A DNA stretch of 64,000 nt from Rhizobium sp. Pop5 (GCF_024721175.1 NZ_CP099399.1:2294001-2358000), one strand, 5' to 3'. Shown: positions 51,163 to 60,437, counted from the first letter of the stretch. The notes: generated by a model from the sequence alone, not told the origin. Program-made: numbers and translations.

Positions 51163-52985
51163 TCAGGCTGCGATCGGTTGATCCTGCAACAGGCGCGCTA
51201 TTGGCAGGAGAATGGTAAAGGTGGTGCCCTTGCCGAGCGCGCTCGCCACCTCGACGGTGCCGCCATGCAGCTCGACGACCTGCTTGACGACGTTGAGGCC
51301 GATGCCGGTTCCGGCAATGCCGGTCGCGCTGCGGGCGCGGAAATAGGGCTGGAAGAGTTTCGGCAGGTCCTCGGCATCCATGCCGATGCCGTTGTCGGCG
51401 ACCGAAATCTCCACCGTCTTCTCGTCGGTCCGGGCGCGGATATGAATATCGGGCGCGTCAGGCGAATATTTGACGGCGTTGGAAATCAGGTTGGTGAACA
51501 CCTGCTCCATGGCGCTGCGATCGAAGGTGAGCGACGCCGGCAGCGGCTCGATATCGAGATGGAACACATGCGAGCGGCTGAGCGGACGCTGCCTCTCGCA
51601 GCACTCGACGAGCAGGGCCTTCAGGTCGCCTTCGCTGCGTTTGAGGATGATCTGTCCGGTTTCCAGCCTGCCATTGGCAAGGATGCTCTCCATGAGGCCG
51701 ACCATGCGCACGACGGCGCTGCGGATGACGCCGGCTTTTTCACGAACATAGTCTCCGCCGACAGTGGCGGTCGAGCGGCAGAGCCGCTGGGCGGCGGCAT
51801 CGATGATGGCAAGCGGCGTGCGGAACTCGTGCGAGGCCATGGCGACGAACTGGCGCTGCAGTGCGTTCACTTGGCGCTCATGCGCGAGCAGCCTGTCGAG
51901 CTCCTGCCTCTGCCTTTCGATCTCGGCCGTCCTGTCGGCCACCATCTCTTCCAGATGGTTGCGGTGGTGGGTAAGCTCGGCTTGACTATCCAGAAGGGTG
52001 AGCGAGGTGCGGTGAAGCCCCCCCCCAGCCAGAACACCACGGCCATCAGCACCGCCAGGCAGGCAAGCCCCATCGGCGCGATCTGCTGGATCAGCATGAA
52101 GCCGGGCCGGATCGGCGGCCAGACGAGATAGCCGATCGTGCCGCCGTCATGGGAGGACACCGGCACCTCGGCCCGCTCGTCCAGGCCCTTCGAAGCCGTG
52201 AAATGCAGGCCTTCGAGGCGCGCATAATGGGCGATGTTTTCGCTCGCCTTGCCATCGATGAACTTCACCGAGACGGCGATGAATTCCTGCCCCGCCTCGA
52301 TCTGCATCCTGGCCGAACTCGGCAGGATCGGTCGCGCGCTTGCGATCGCCGGCCTGCCGCCGATAATGATCGTGCGCACATGCGCCAATTGCCCGAGCGG
52401 CTCGGCGCCGGACTTTGTGGCCCGCTCGACAAGGGCGGCGCGCATCTCGCCGGCAAGGGCGGTCATTTCGCTCGCGTCATCGTCCCCCAGCCGCGCCGGC
52501 ATGACATCCCCGCCGTCGCGAAACGCAAACATCAGCCGGTTCGTATCGTCGAAGATATAGGTCCGGTCGTGGCCGAAATACTGGCTCGTCCACAGGCCGA
52601 TATTGTCGAGCAGCCATTCATGATTGCGCTGCTTGGCGTAAAGGAAGGCGTCATCCCATTTGGTGACGCTTTCCTGCTCCCGCGGCAGCGCCCCGATCTG
52701 TTCTTCCAATCCCTGGTTGACGAAATCGGCCTGCCGGCGCAACGAAATGTCGTCGACCTTGACGGCGGCAAGCCAGGCAAATCCGCACAGCAACACCGCC
52801 GCCGCACAGGTAAGCGTCACCAGGACAAACGTGATGTGCGAAGTGAGCCTGACCTTCAATACCCGCAACCCTTTGATGGCACCGCCGCCGAGAATTTGAC
52901 ACGTAAAGGTTGACGGACGGTGAATTGCTCGCTTGGGCAATTGTGGACATCGTGGCGGTTGGACCTGAGAGCCCATTAACTCCAT
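51163..52985 (-). pseudogene. Hybrid-free sensor histidine kinase with CHASE4 domain, frameshifted at a G tract
   Basis: Two reading frames together encode one kinase of about 600 residues. The upstream frame (52985-51867) has a membrane anchor, a periplasmic CHASE4-type sensor (EEQIGALPREQESVTKWDDAFLYAKQRN) and a second helix ending VVFWLGGG. The downstream frame (from 51945) starts MVADRTAEIERQRQELD and has the H-box SHEFRTPL, N-box NLISNAVKYSP and G-boxes VADNGIGM and GTGIGL. The shift falls on nine consecutive G (minus strand) at 52018-52026; ten would give GGGLHRTSLTLLDSQAELT and restore the frame. The response regulator gene follows. The pair could be phase-variable, decayed, or a sequencing artefact. 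Confidence 0.85.
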
Positions 52986-53004
52986 CAGCGCAACAAAAAC
53001 GGGA

Positions 53005-53856
53005 CTAGAGATTGGCCTTCAGGAACGTGCTCATGGTCTCCGGCGCGCGTCCGAGCATCCTGGCCAGCGCAGGGTCAATGGCCCTAAATTCGCCTGCACG
53101 AGCGGCGCGGTAATATCCCAGCATGACGGCAATGGAGCCGTCCGGCATGCCTGCGTTGCGTGCTGTCGCTTCCATGCTCTCCTCGCTCACAACTGTCCGT
53201 TCGATCGGCTTGCCCAGCATCCTGCCTGCGAGTTCTGCGATGTCGGCAAGATCCAGCGCCTCGCTGCCCGTCAGCGGCGGGGTCGGGCCGTCGATCACTT
53301 CGTCCCCGGCGAGCAGGGCAGCGTCGGCGGCCGCGAGGTCGTCATGCGTCGCCCATGCAACCTTGCCGTCTTCAGGACCTTCCAGCTTACCCGCGTCGAA
53401 ACCGCGTTTGTGCATCATCAGCGCACTTGCGGCATAGAAACCATGACGCATGGCCGTCCAGGCAATTCCCGACTCCGCCAGCATCTTCTCCGTGGCGGCA
53501 TGATCTCGGCCAGGCGGGAAATGAGAAGTCGCGGAGCTTGATACCTGACTTGTGTAGAAAATGCGCTCTACGCCAATTTCGCGTGCGATGCGTATGGCGA
53601 TAGCATGCTGTTCCAACGGGTCGCCACCTGTTGCAGCGGCGTTGGACGAGATCAGGAGAAGACGCCTGGCACCGATCCAGGCGTGGCGCAGACTCGCGGC
53701 GTCGCTGAAATCCCCTTGGCGCACGCGTACCACGATATCCGAAACCTTTTTCGGATCACGCACGCTGACGCCGATCTCGTCGGCAGGCACATGAAGCAGC
53801 AGGTTTTCTACGACCTTGCGGCCGAGCTTGCCAGAGGCACCCGTGACGATGAACAT
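53005..53856 (-). CDS. NmrA/QorB-like NAD(P)-binding protein
   Basis: A 283-residue atypical SDR of the NmrA group. MFIVTGASGKLGRKVVENLL contains the GxxGxxG motif; later stretches include LLLISSNAAATGG, TEKMLAESGIAWTAMRHGFY and SEALDLADIAELAGRMLGKPIERTVV (in parts), all close to the QorB type of quinone oxidoreductase. Possibly a redox sensor or quinone reductase; cytoplasmic. AAGGAA precedes the ATG at 53856. Divergent from a LysR regulator about 110 bases away. Confidence 0.9.
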   Translation of the reverse strand: MFIVTGASGKLGRKVVENLLLHVPADEIGVSVRDPKKVSDIVVRVRQGDFSDAASLRHAWIGARRLLLISSNAAATGGDPLEQHAIAIRIAREIGVERIFYTSQVSSSATSHFPPGRDHAATEKMLAESGIAWTAMRHGFYAASALMMHKRGFDAGKLEGPEDGKVAWATHDDLAAADAALLAGDEVIDGPTPPLTGSEALDLADIAELAGRMLGKPIERTVVSEESMEATARNAGMPDGSIAVMLGYYRAARAGEFRAIDPALARMLGRAPETMSTFLKANL

Positions 53857-53966
53857 TGCTCTATTCCTTCAGTTTGATGCCTTTGCTCGGACGATGGCTG
53901 CGGAAGCAAACCTAATTGCAGTTCATTTGATTGATAATCCGCCAGATCTCGAATAGCCTGTTCTCC

Positions 53967-54875
53967 ATGAAGAACAATGTGCCGCCGAACGACCTCCAGG
54001 TGTTTCTGACTGTGCTGAACGAAGGAGGTTTCCGGGCTGCAGCAAAACGGCTGGGCGTCGCGCCTTCGAAAATAAGCACGACGGTCTCGCGGATCGAGAA
54101 GCAACTCGGTGTGGCGCTTCTCCTGCGAACCACCCGGAGTATCCGGGCCACGGAACAAGGTCAGGCACTGGCAAGCCGCATCCAGCCTCTGATGATCGAA
54201 ATGGACGCGGCTTGTCTGGAAGCGACACGCTCGACGGACGTCGTACAAGGACGCTTGAAACTCAACGTTCCCGGTGCGGTCATGCCGGACATCCTGCCGC
54301 GTCTCATCGTGGAATTCCAGCAAAGGCATCCGAAAGTGGAAGTCGAGATCGTGATGGAGAACAGTCTCGTCGACATCGTCGAGGCAGGATGTGACGCGGG
54401 CATCCGCTATGGCGGATCTATCGAGAAAGACATGATCTCCATTCCGATTGGTCCTCGTCTCCAGCAGATGGCGCTTGCAGCGGCACCGTCCTACATCGGG
54501 AAGCACGGCCAACCTGAAAATCCAGCCCAACTGACGGACCATTACGCGATCCGATACAGGTTGCCCGGCGGACCGCTTCTTCCCTGGGCGTTGCGAAACG
54601 GAGACAAAACGGCAAACGTGAAGCCTTTGACGCGTCTGGTTCTGAGCGTGAACGCATTGAACACCGGATTGAGCTATGCGCGAGCCGGACTGGGCATCAT
54701 CGGCACGTTCCGCAACTGGCTTGACGATGACTTCCGCGCCGGGACTCTGGTTTCCGTATTGCCCGACTGGTGGGCTGAGCAGGAGGGGCCGCGCCTCTAT
54801 TATCCAAGGCGCTTCACATCCACGCCGCTGCGTGCATTCATCGATGTCTGCCGCAGCGAAACCACGATGAGGTGA
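53967..54875 (+). CDS. LysR-family transcriptional regulator
   Basis: A 302-residue regulator starting MKNNVPPNDLQVFLTVLNEGGFRAAAKRLGVAPSKISTTVSRIEKQLG, a standard winged helix, followed by the substrate-binding domain (VQGRLKLNVPGAVMPDILPRLIVEFQQRHPKVEVEIVMENSLVDIVEAGCDAGIRYGG in parts). It resembles the regulators that neighbour quinone or aldehyde oxidoreductases. The start at 53967 is the domain Met. Divergent from the NmrA-type gene, its likely target. Confidence 0.92.
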   Translation: MKNNVPPNDLQVFLTVLNEGGFRAAAKRLGVAPSKISTTVSRIEKQLGVALLLRTTRSIRATEQGQALASRIQPLMIEMDAACLEATRSTDVVQGRLKLNVPGAVMPDILPRLIVEFQQRHPKVEVEIVMENSLVDIVEAGCDAGIRYGGSIEKDMISIPIGPRLQQMALAAAPSYIGKHGQPENPAQLTDHYAIRYRLPGGPLLPWALRNGDKTANVKPLTRLVLSVNALNTGLSYARAGLGIIGTFRNWLDDDFRAGTLVSVLPDWWAEQEGPRLYYPRRFTSTPLRAFIDVCRSETTMR

Positions 54876-55085
54876 AGCGCTGTCATTCGTCCGCTTCGGG
54901 CCAGCAGGAGGACAACGTGGTGAGGGAATACCGGTTACCCCCGCCTCGTCCCTCGCCCTCAGGATGAATGCTCTCTCGGCCGCCGGCGCTCGGAGTAAGT
55001 TCGCCTGGGCGTTCAATAATCGCTTCAGCACACGCGCGGATTTAGCTACAAATCGGCATCGTCGGTCGCCATGGCAGGAGAGAAA

Positions 55086-55598
55086 ATGGACACCGGAGCG
55101 GACATGTCAGCCGTCAGGATCGAACCGATTACAACAGCCCATATTGACGGCTTTCACCGCGCACTCGACATAGTCGCGCGGGAGAGGAAATATCTGAGCA
55201 TGCTTGAGGCATCGCCCCTGCCGCAGACGCGCGATTTCGTGATGGGGATGATCGAAAAAGGCAATCCGCAATTCGTCGCCGTCATCGCAGACGAGGTCAT
55301 CGGCTGGTGCGATATCTCACGGCATTTCTTCCCCTCGCACGCCCATCGCGGCCGCCTCGGAATGGGCATCCTTCCCGCCTATCGCGGCAGGGGTCTAGGA
55401 CGACGGCTCATCGAGACGACGTTGAGAACGGCAAGGGAAGCCGGTTTCGCCAGGGTCGAACTCGACGTCTACGAAGACAATAGCCGTGCGATCGCCCTTT
55501 ATGAAAAGGTGGGCTTCAAGCGGGAAGGCATCATCCGGCGCGCAGCGCGGATCGACGGCCGGTTCATCGATGCGATCGGGATGGCGCTTTTGTTTTGA
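55086..55598 (+). CDS. GNAT-family N-acetyltransferase
   Basis: A 170-residue acetyltransferase. The acetyl-CoA-binding motif A is RGRGLGRRLIETTLRTAR (R/QxxGxG/A type), with the preceding strand GRLGMGILPAY and the C-terminal VELDVYEDNSRAIALYEKVGFKREG, all typical of RimI/RimJ-like or small-molecule GNATs. The start at 55086 follows AGGAGA. Not in an operon; substrate unknown. Downstream it converges on a phosphotriesterase-like gene 25 bases away. Confidence 0.92.
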   Translation: MDTGADMSAVRIEPITTAHIDGFHRALDIVARERKYLSMLEASPLPQTRDFVMGMIEKGNPQFVAVIADEVIGWCDISRHFFPSHAHRGRLGMGILPAYRGRGLGRRLIETTLRTAREAGFARVELDVYEDNSRAIALYEKVGFKREGIIRRAARIDGRFIDAIGMALLF

Positions 55599-55623
55599 GG
55601 AGGGATAGGTGCTGCCGCTCCCC

Positions 55624-56538
55624 TTACCGGGCGAAAGCCTCGAAAGGGTTGTCGTGGGTCAGGCGCATCAGCGTCCCGTCGTCCACGCCCCGCCGTTTCA
55701 GCTCGGGCAGCAGGATCGTGGAAAGATGGGTGTACGGCTTGGGTGTCCCGCCCATCGGCAGCGCCGGATCGTACCAGCCCCGGTCATGGCTCAACAACAG
55801 ACGGTCGCCGCAGCCGGCCTCCAGCGCCTTGATCACCAGCTCGGCCACCTCGTCGTCCGCGGCGCGGCCGACATGGTCATACTCGATCCAGGCGCCTCGC
55901 TCGGCAACGGCGACATTATAGGCGAAGTCCTTTTCTTCCTGCGTGTGGATCGAGATGAACCTGTCGGCCCGATAGCCTTCCGCCTCGATGACATCGAGCT
56001 GGTCCATGACGACCCGCCCCTTGATCGTATGGCTGCCGATGACGGCGTCCGTCTGCGCCGCGGCGCGCGCGGCTGCCCGCAGGATTTTCGTCTCGAGCGC
56101 CGTCATGCCGTCATCCCCGGCGCTAAGCTTGATCCAGCCTGCCTGAAACCCGGTCTCGCCGATCTCATCCGTCAGTTCGCGCAGCATCCACGCCTCCAGC
56201 TGCTTTTCCGATGCATGGCGGACCCATTCGGGAATCCAGGGCTCGCGGTAATTGCCTGTCGGAACGACGATCGGAAAATCCGTCGCAAGCGACACGGCAA
56301 GATCGATATCCGCACGGCGTCCGACGCCGCCCGTCGAGCATTCCACAAGTGCTGTCACCCCGAGCTTCTTGATCTTCTCGATTTCGGGGGCCATCAGCCG
56401 AACGACGTGTTCGGCCTCCGCTTCGGCATAACCGGGCTGATCGGGTGTCCTGAGGTCGACGAAGACGTGCTCGTGCGGCAGGATCATACCAAGTTCGGAT
56501 TTGCTCTTGGGCCCGAGCGTCGTGCGCAGATGTTTCAC
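55624..56538 (-). CDS. Phosphotriesterase-family (PHP) metal hydrolase
   Basis: A 304-residue TIM-barrel enzyme of the phosphotriesterase/lactonase group. The metal ligands are visible in order: His and His in PHEHVF, Lys in IKLSAG (expected carbamylated Lys), His in VIGSHT, His in ISIHTQ and Asp in LSHDRGW. This suggests a lactonase or organophosphate-like activity; similar proteins in rhizobia act on lactones. The start is GTG at 56538 behind GGGGGAAG. Transcribed alone, convergent with the GNAT gene. Confidence 0.9.
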   Translation of the reverse strand: MKHLRTTLGPKSKSELGMILPHEHVFVDLRTPDQPGYAEAEAEHVVRLMAPEIEKIKKLGVTALVECSTGGVGRRADIDLAVSLATDFPIVVPTGNYREPWIPEWVRHASEKQLEAWMLRELTDEIGETGFQAGWIKLSAGDDGMTALETKILRAAARAAAQTDAVIGSHTIKGRVVMDQLDVIEAEGYRADRFISIHTQEEKDFAYNVAVAERGAWIEYDHVGRAADDEVAELVIKALEAGCGDRLLLSHDRGWYDPALPMGGTPKPYTHLSTILLPELKRRGVDDGTLMRLTHDNPFEAFAR

Positions 56539-56728
56539 AGTCTTCCCCCCCGGATCACGTTAGCGTTGCGTCCAGCCTCGACACTGCCGCGAAACTAGAT
56601 CGTCGGGTGACGAAATCAATCGCTCACTGGCAGACAGCGGCGGAGTATTCGCAATTCAGATTCTATTCGGCACGGCCCTCGATCAGCCCTCATGCCGAGG
56701 TTCGATCCACAGGATCGCCTCGAATGAC

Positions 56729-56942
56729 GTGCCGCGTGGCCCCCTCATCCGCCTGCCGGCACCTTCTCCCCGCCGGGGAGAAGACAGCTGCCGCGCCGGC
56801 AAATTTGCTTTTACCCACATCGACATCCGAAGGGGCGCCTCGAAGGAAAAGGGCAGGTGATGCGTGCCCGCGCCTTGCCTTCCCTTCTCCCCGCCGGGGA
56901 GAAGGTGGCCCGAAGAGTCGGATGAGGGGGCTGCACGGCACA
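56729..56942. repeat. Palindromic intergenic repeat, family A, copy 3
   Basis: Arms GTGCCGCGTGGCCCCCTCATCC and its inverted match at the right end (GGATGAGGGGGCTGCACGGCAC), each with an inner CCTTCTCCCC-CGGGGAGAAGG stem. It fills most of the gap between the phosphotriesterase-like gene and the beta-propeller gene. Same element as at 31102 and 42979. Confidence 0.8.
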
Positions 56943-56966
56943 CGTCCAAAACAAGTATGAATCCAA

Positions 56967-57605
56967 TCACTTCCCCTTCGGCCGGCGCACCGCGCGGATC
57001 TTGCCGCTGCTGCCTCCGCCGCAGAAAAAGCAGTCGGCGCCGTCGGATTCGAGGCCGGAGACGGCGGTGCCTTCGGGCATCTCCAGCCGCTCCAGCACCT
57101 CGCCGGTCTCGGGGTCGATCCGCCTGACGTCACTCTCATCCCCTTCCCAGGTGCCGTGCCAGAGCTGGCCGTCGACCCAGGTGACGCCGGTGACGACGCG
57201 GTTGGATTCGATGGTGCGCAGGATCTCGCCGGTCTCGGGATCGATCTGGTGGATCTTGCGGCCGCGATGCTGGCCGACCCAGAGCGTGCCTTCGGCCCAG
57301 GCAAGGCCGGAATCGCCGCCATTGCCGGGGGCCGGGATGGTGGTGAGGATCTGGCCGGTCTTCGGGTCGACCTTGTGAATGACGCTCTCGGCGATCTGAT
57401 AGAGGAATTCGCCGTCGAAGGCCGTGCCGGCATGCGAGGCGACCTCGATGGAGCGCACCAGCGCGCCGCTGTCGGGGTCGAACGCATTCAGCCTGTCGCC
57501 CGAGGCGAACCAGACGTGCCGGCCGTCGAAGGTGACGCCGTTGACGCGGGCGGCGTCCGGGAAGGGTCCATATTCACGCAGGATCGTCGCAGCCGATTTC
57601 TTCAT
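56967..57605 (-). CDS. Beta-propeller-type protein with repeated (W/G)-IDPETG motifs
   Basis: A 212-residue protein of tandem 40-residue blades: LNAFDPDSGALVRSIEV, IHKVDPKTGQILTTIPA, IHQIDPETGEILRTIES and VRRIDPETGEVLERLEM, each after a WVG/WFA-like segment. This is the SMP-30/glutaminyl cyclase-like/PQQ-type repeat pattern. No signal peptide; the C-terminus has FFCGGGSSGKIRAVRRPKGK. Possibly a lactonase-like or binding protein; function unknown. GGAGAAAAAG precedes the ATG. Confidence 0.8.
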   Translation of the reverse strand: MKKSAATILREYGPFPDAARVNGVTFDGRHVWFASGDRLNAFDPDSGALVRSIEVASHAGTAFDGEFLYQIAESVIHKVDPKTGQILTTIPAPGNGGDSGLAWAEGTLWVGQHRGRKIHQIDPETGEILRTIESNRVVTGVTWVDGQLWHGTWEGDESDVRRIDPETGEVLERLEMPEGTAVSGLESDGADCFFCGGGSSGKIRAVRRPKGK

Positions 57606-57632
57606 CTTTTTCTCCTTGTAGGTTGCCCCATA

Positions 57633-58850
57633 CTAGTCGCTCGGCAGCGGTCCGGGGAGTAACAAGATCGTCGGGAAACCGGAGAGCGGCGGGCTCATCC
57701 AGCGGCGCGCGCGCCCGCGCCCGATCGCCTGCGCCTTGCCCTCGCCGGCAAGCGAATCCAGCGCCCGCTGCACCGTCCGCGGGCTGGCGCCAAGGGCGAT
57801 CGAAAGCGCCGAACTCGACCACGCCTCGCCATCGGCGAGAAAGGCGAGCACCGCCGCATGCGGCCCTTCGACGAGGGGCGCGAGCACCGCGATCTCGCCC
57901 CCGCCATGCGGTGAAAGCGTAAAACCGCGTTTCGTCGCCGAGACCGCCGCCAGCCCGGCAAGCTCGGTGCGCAGCCGGCCGATCTCGACGCGCAGCCGGG
58001 CGCGATGCGATTCATCGGCATGTTTGCCGCGGAAGGCGCGCGCAATCAGCACTCCCCGGGAGACATCCGACGGCCAGGCTTCTGCAAGCGCCCGGGCAAG
58101 CGCGAAAAGCACCGGTCGGGACCCCAAAGGCACGACCGCACTGGGCCCGCGCACGACATGGCGGCAGGCATCGACGACGAGCGTGCGGGAAAACAGCGCC
58201 TCCACCTCGGCAAGCAGCAGCGGTCGCTCATCCCCACGCAAAATCAGCCGCGCCGCCGGGAGGTCGAGCACGCGGGCGGCGGTTTCGACCTCCGCCGTCA
58301 GCACAGGCATGCCGGCCTGCCGCGCCGCAAGCCTCGCCCGGTCGAGCGCGGCGCGCGCCGCCTCCGTCCGCAGGCGGCGAACGGCGATGCCGGCGGCGAC
58401 AAGCTCATGGGCGGCCCGCAGTGGCGGCGGCAGCGGCGTCGGGTCGAGCGCGGCGAGAGACTGCTCGGCTTCATCAAGCCGGCCGATCAGCACCAGCCGG
58501 CGAATGGCGATGTTGCCGGCATGGGCTGAATTGACCCGGTCGCCATGCGCTTCCAGCACCTTGCTCGCCGCATCCAGCGCCTTCGGCGGCCAGGTGAGAT
58601 CGCGCGAGACGAGTGCGATCTCGGCCTCGGCAACGACGCAGCGCGCCCGCGCCACTGCTTCCCGCGGCCCGAAGGCGCGCGCCGCATTCTTCAAAAGCGC
58701 CTTGGCGCGGACGAGATCGCCGAGCTGCGCCATCGCAATGCCGCGCAACGCCAGCGCCGGCGCATCGTCGCGCAGCGCCACCCGTTTCAGCGCGCCCAGC
58801 GCATCGCCCGATGCCAGCGCCAATGCGGCGGCCGTGATCAGCGAGTCCAT
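57633..58850 (-). CDS. Putative DNA-binding regulator with helical repeat N-terminus
   Basis: A 405-residue protein. The first 200 residues are Ala/Leu/Arg-rich helices of TPR-like type (ALRGIAMAQLGDLVRAKALLKNAARAFGPREAVARARCVVAEAEIALV); a C-terminal winged-helix segment (SSSALSIALGASPRTVQRALDSLAGEGKAQAIGRGRARRW) is a plausible DNA-binding domain. I know no named family that fits with certainty. It is divergent from the DUF899 gene 115 bases away, so it may regulate that gene. The gene ends 27 bases before the beta-propeller start. Confidence 0.75.
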   Translation of the reverse strand: MDSLITAAALALASGDALGALKRVALRDDAPALALRGIAMAQLGDLVRAKALLKNAARAFGPREAVARARCVVAEAEIALVSRDLTWPPKALDAASKVLEAHGDRVNSAHAGNIAIRRLVLIGRLDEAEQSLAALDPTPLPPPLRAAHELVAAGIAVRRLRTEAARAALDRARLAARQAGMPVLTAEVETAARVLDLPAARLILRGDERPLLLAEVEALFSRTLVVDACRHVVRGPSAVVPLGSRPVLFALARALAEAWPSDVSRGVLIARAFRGKHADESHRARLRVEIGRLRTELAGLAAVSATKRGFTLSPHGGGEIAVLAPLVEGPHAAVLAFLADGEAWSSSALSIALGASPRTVQRALDSLAGEGKAQAIGRGRARRWMSPPLSGFPTILLLPGPLPSD

Positions 58851-58965
58851 TCAAATCCCGTCACACTTGTCACTCCCCCCATCCGCCCATCCGGCCGTAA
58901 TCTTCTCTCGGCCGGCGGCAACCGCGCCGGATGCTACGACGATTGACAGGCAAAGGAGAAGCCCC

Positions 58966-59763
58966 ATGACGGCACAGCTGAATGCAACACGCGAGCAATG
59001 GCTGGCGGCGAGGCTCGATCTGCTCGAGCAAGAGAAGGAACTGACGCGGCAAAGCGATGCGCTGGCGGCCAAACGCCAGCAATTGCCCCGTGTCAGGATC
59101 GACAAGCAATATCGCTTCGACACCGAAGGCGGCGATGCCTCGCTGAAGGATCTCTTCGGCGGGCGCTCGCAGCTTCTCGTCTATCACTTCATGTTCGGGC
59201 CGGATTACAGCGCCGGATGCCCATCCTGCTCGTCGATCGCCGACGGCTTCAACGGCTTCTTCGTCCATCTCCAAAACCACGACGTCGCCTTCACCGCAGT
59301 CTCGCGCGCGCCGCTCGAAAAGCTCCAGGCCTTCAAGCGGCGCATGGACTGGAGCTTTCCCTGGGCGTCTTCCGCCGGCAGCGATTTCAACGCCGATTTC
59401 AGCGTCTTGTTCACGCCCGAGCAGCAGCGCGCGGCCGGCATAGAGTATAATTACCGGCGCGAACCGGCCGCCCCCGGGCCGCTTGCGGACAAGACAATCG
59501 CAGAATCTCAGACCAGCGGCGGCGAAGGACCGGTCGGCCAGATGGCCGCCATGACCGGCACCGACATTCCCACCTACACCCGCGACCGGCCTGGAGTCAG
59601 CGCTTTCGAACTCATCGACGGCGCCGTCTACCACAGCTATTCCACCTATGCGCGCGGGCTCGACGGCCTGTGGGGCATGTTCCAATGGCTCGACCGCGCC
59701 CCCAAGGGCCGCAACGAAACCGGCATCTGGTGGCGCCACCACGACCGCTACGGCACGGAGTGA
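58966..59763 (+). CDS. DUF899-family thioredoxin-like protein
   Basis: A 265-residue protein with the DUF899 pattern: TREQWLAARLDLLEQEKELTRQSDALAAKRQQLP coiled start, then SQLLVYHFMFGPDYSAGCPSCSSIADGFNG with a CPSC thioredoxin-like pair, VSRAPLEKLQAFKRRMDWSFPWASS and the C-terminal GLWGMFQWLDRAPKGRNETGIWWRHHDRYG. Probably a redox or thiol-dependent protein. The start at 58966 follows AAAGGAGAA; the very long frame upstream in the same register is antisense to the HTH gene and is not real. Confidence 0.9.
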   Translation: MTAQLNATREQWLAARLDLLEQEKELTRQSDALAAKRQQLPRVRIDKQYRFDTEGGDASLKDLFGGRSQLLVYHFMFGPDYSAGCPSCSSIADGFNGFFVHLQNHDVAFTAVSRAPLEKLQAFKRRMDWSFPWASSAGSDFNADFSVLFTPEQQRAAGIEYNYRREPAAPGPLADKTIAESQTSGGEGPVGQMAAMTGTDIPTYTRDRPGVSAFELIDGAVYHSYSTYARGLDGLWGMFQWLDRAPKGRNETGIWWRHHDRYGTE

Positions 59764-59768
59764 CGGTG

Positions 59769-60191
59769 ATGGCCCTCTCCCTCCACAGCGTGAAAGGAGG
59801 CGGCGATCCGGCCGCCTCGGCTGGCCTGGCGATCCCGGATGGCAGTGCCGCTCTCAACGCCGCCGAATGGCTGTCCCTCGCCGCCGCAGCGGACGGATCA
59901 GCGGGCTGGCGAGGCAAACCCGCCCGCTACGCCGCAGCCGATTGGCTCTCGCTCGCCGCCGCCCCGACCTTCGCCGTCATGGCGCTGCTGACGGCCGCGA
60001 CCGGTAGTCCTGATATGATCTGCATGTCCACACCGGATGCCTTTCCTCTCGGCGGAATGGTGCCGATGTACCTGCTGATGAGCGGCTTTCACCTGGCTCC
60101 GTGGCTGAGGCTCGTTTCAGCTTGGCAGGGCGGAGCACCCCCCTCTGCCCTGCCGGGCATCTCCCCCACAAGGGGGGAGATCGGCAAGTAG
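59769..60191 (+). CDS. Small membrane protein with repeat-derived C-terminus
   Basis: A 140-residue protein: an Ala-rich N-terminal part with two WLSLAAA motifs (EWLSLAAAAD and DWLSLAAAPTFAVMALLTA), a membrane segment, and MVPMYLLMSGFHLAPWLRLVS, which is the end of the conserved part. The last 20 or so residues (WQGGAPPSALPGISPTRGEIGK in parts) are encoded by the family B intergenic repeat that begins near 60124. The repeat has thus supplied the stop codon. The gene is 5 bases after the DUF899 gene and is probably co-transcribed. Confidence 0.7.
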   Translation: MALSLHSVKGGGDPAASAGLAIPDGSAALNAAEWLSLAAAADGSAGWRGKPARYAAADWLSLAAAPTFAVMALLTAATGSPDMICMSTPDAFPLGGMVPMYLLMSGFHLAPWLRLVSAWQGGAPPSALPGISPTRGEIGK

Positions 60192-60325
60192 CCCGAACTC
60201 CACCCTGATCTACCGTTTCGCCCGACTGCGACGCCAGTTGTTTGGGGAGACCATCGCACCCATCCGATCTCTCCCCTTGTGGGGGAGATGCCCGGCAGGG
60301 CAGAGGGGGGTGCCACACGCACCGT
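60124..60325. repeat. Palindromic intergenic repeat, family B, copy 1
   Basis: Two inverted arms with CCCCCCTCTGCCCTGCCGGGC and ATCTCCCCCACAAGGGGGGAGAT-type inner hairpins (about 60130-60190 and 60268-60320), spaced by about 80 bases containing TTGTTTGGGGAGACCATCGC. It overlaps the 3' end of the small membrane protein gene. Related copies are at 62143-62330 and 63560-63762. Confidence 0.8.
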
Positions 60326-60437
60326 ACAAGAATCCAGAACTGCGTACTATGCAGCCGTGCTACCGCCTACCAAAACTGGTGCCGGCCGCGCAAAGCCAGT
60401 CGCCGACGCGGCGGCGTTCTCAGTGTAGCGGCGCCAT

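Noticed and set aside
50881..52131. 416-residue plus-strand ORF opposite the two-component genes
   Set aside because: Antisense shadow with no domain pattern.
57736..58965. Extension of the DUF899 gene to a 675-residue protein
   Set aside because: The extra part is antisense to the HTH regulator gene and is low-complexity; the DUF899 domain begins at 58966 with its own ribosome-binding site.
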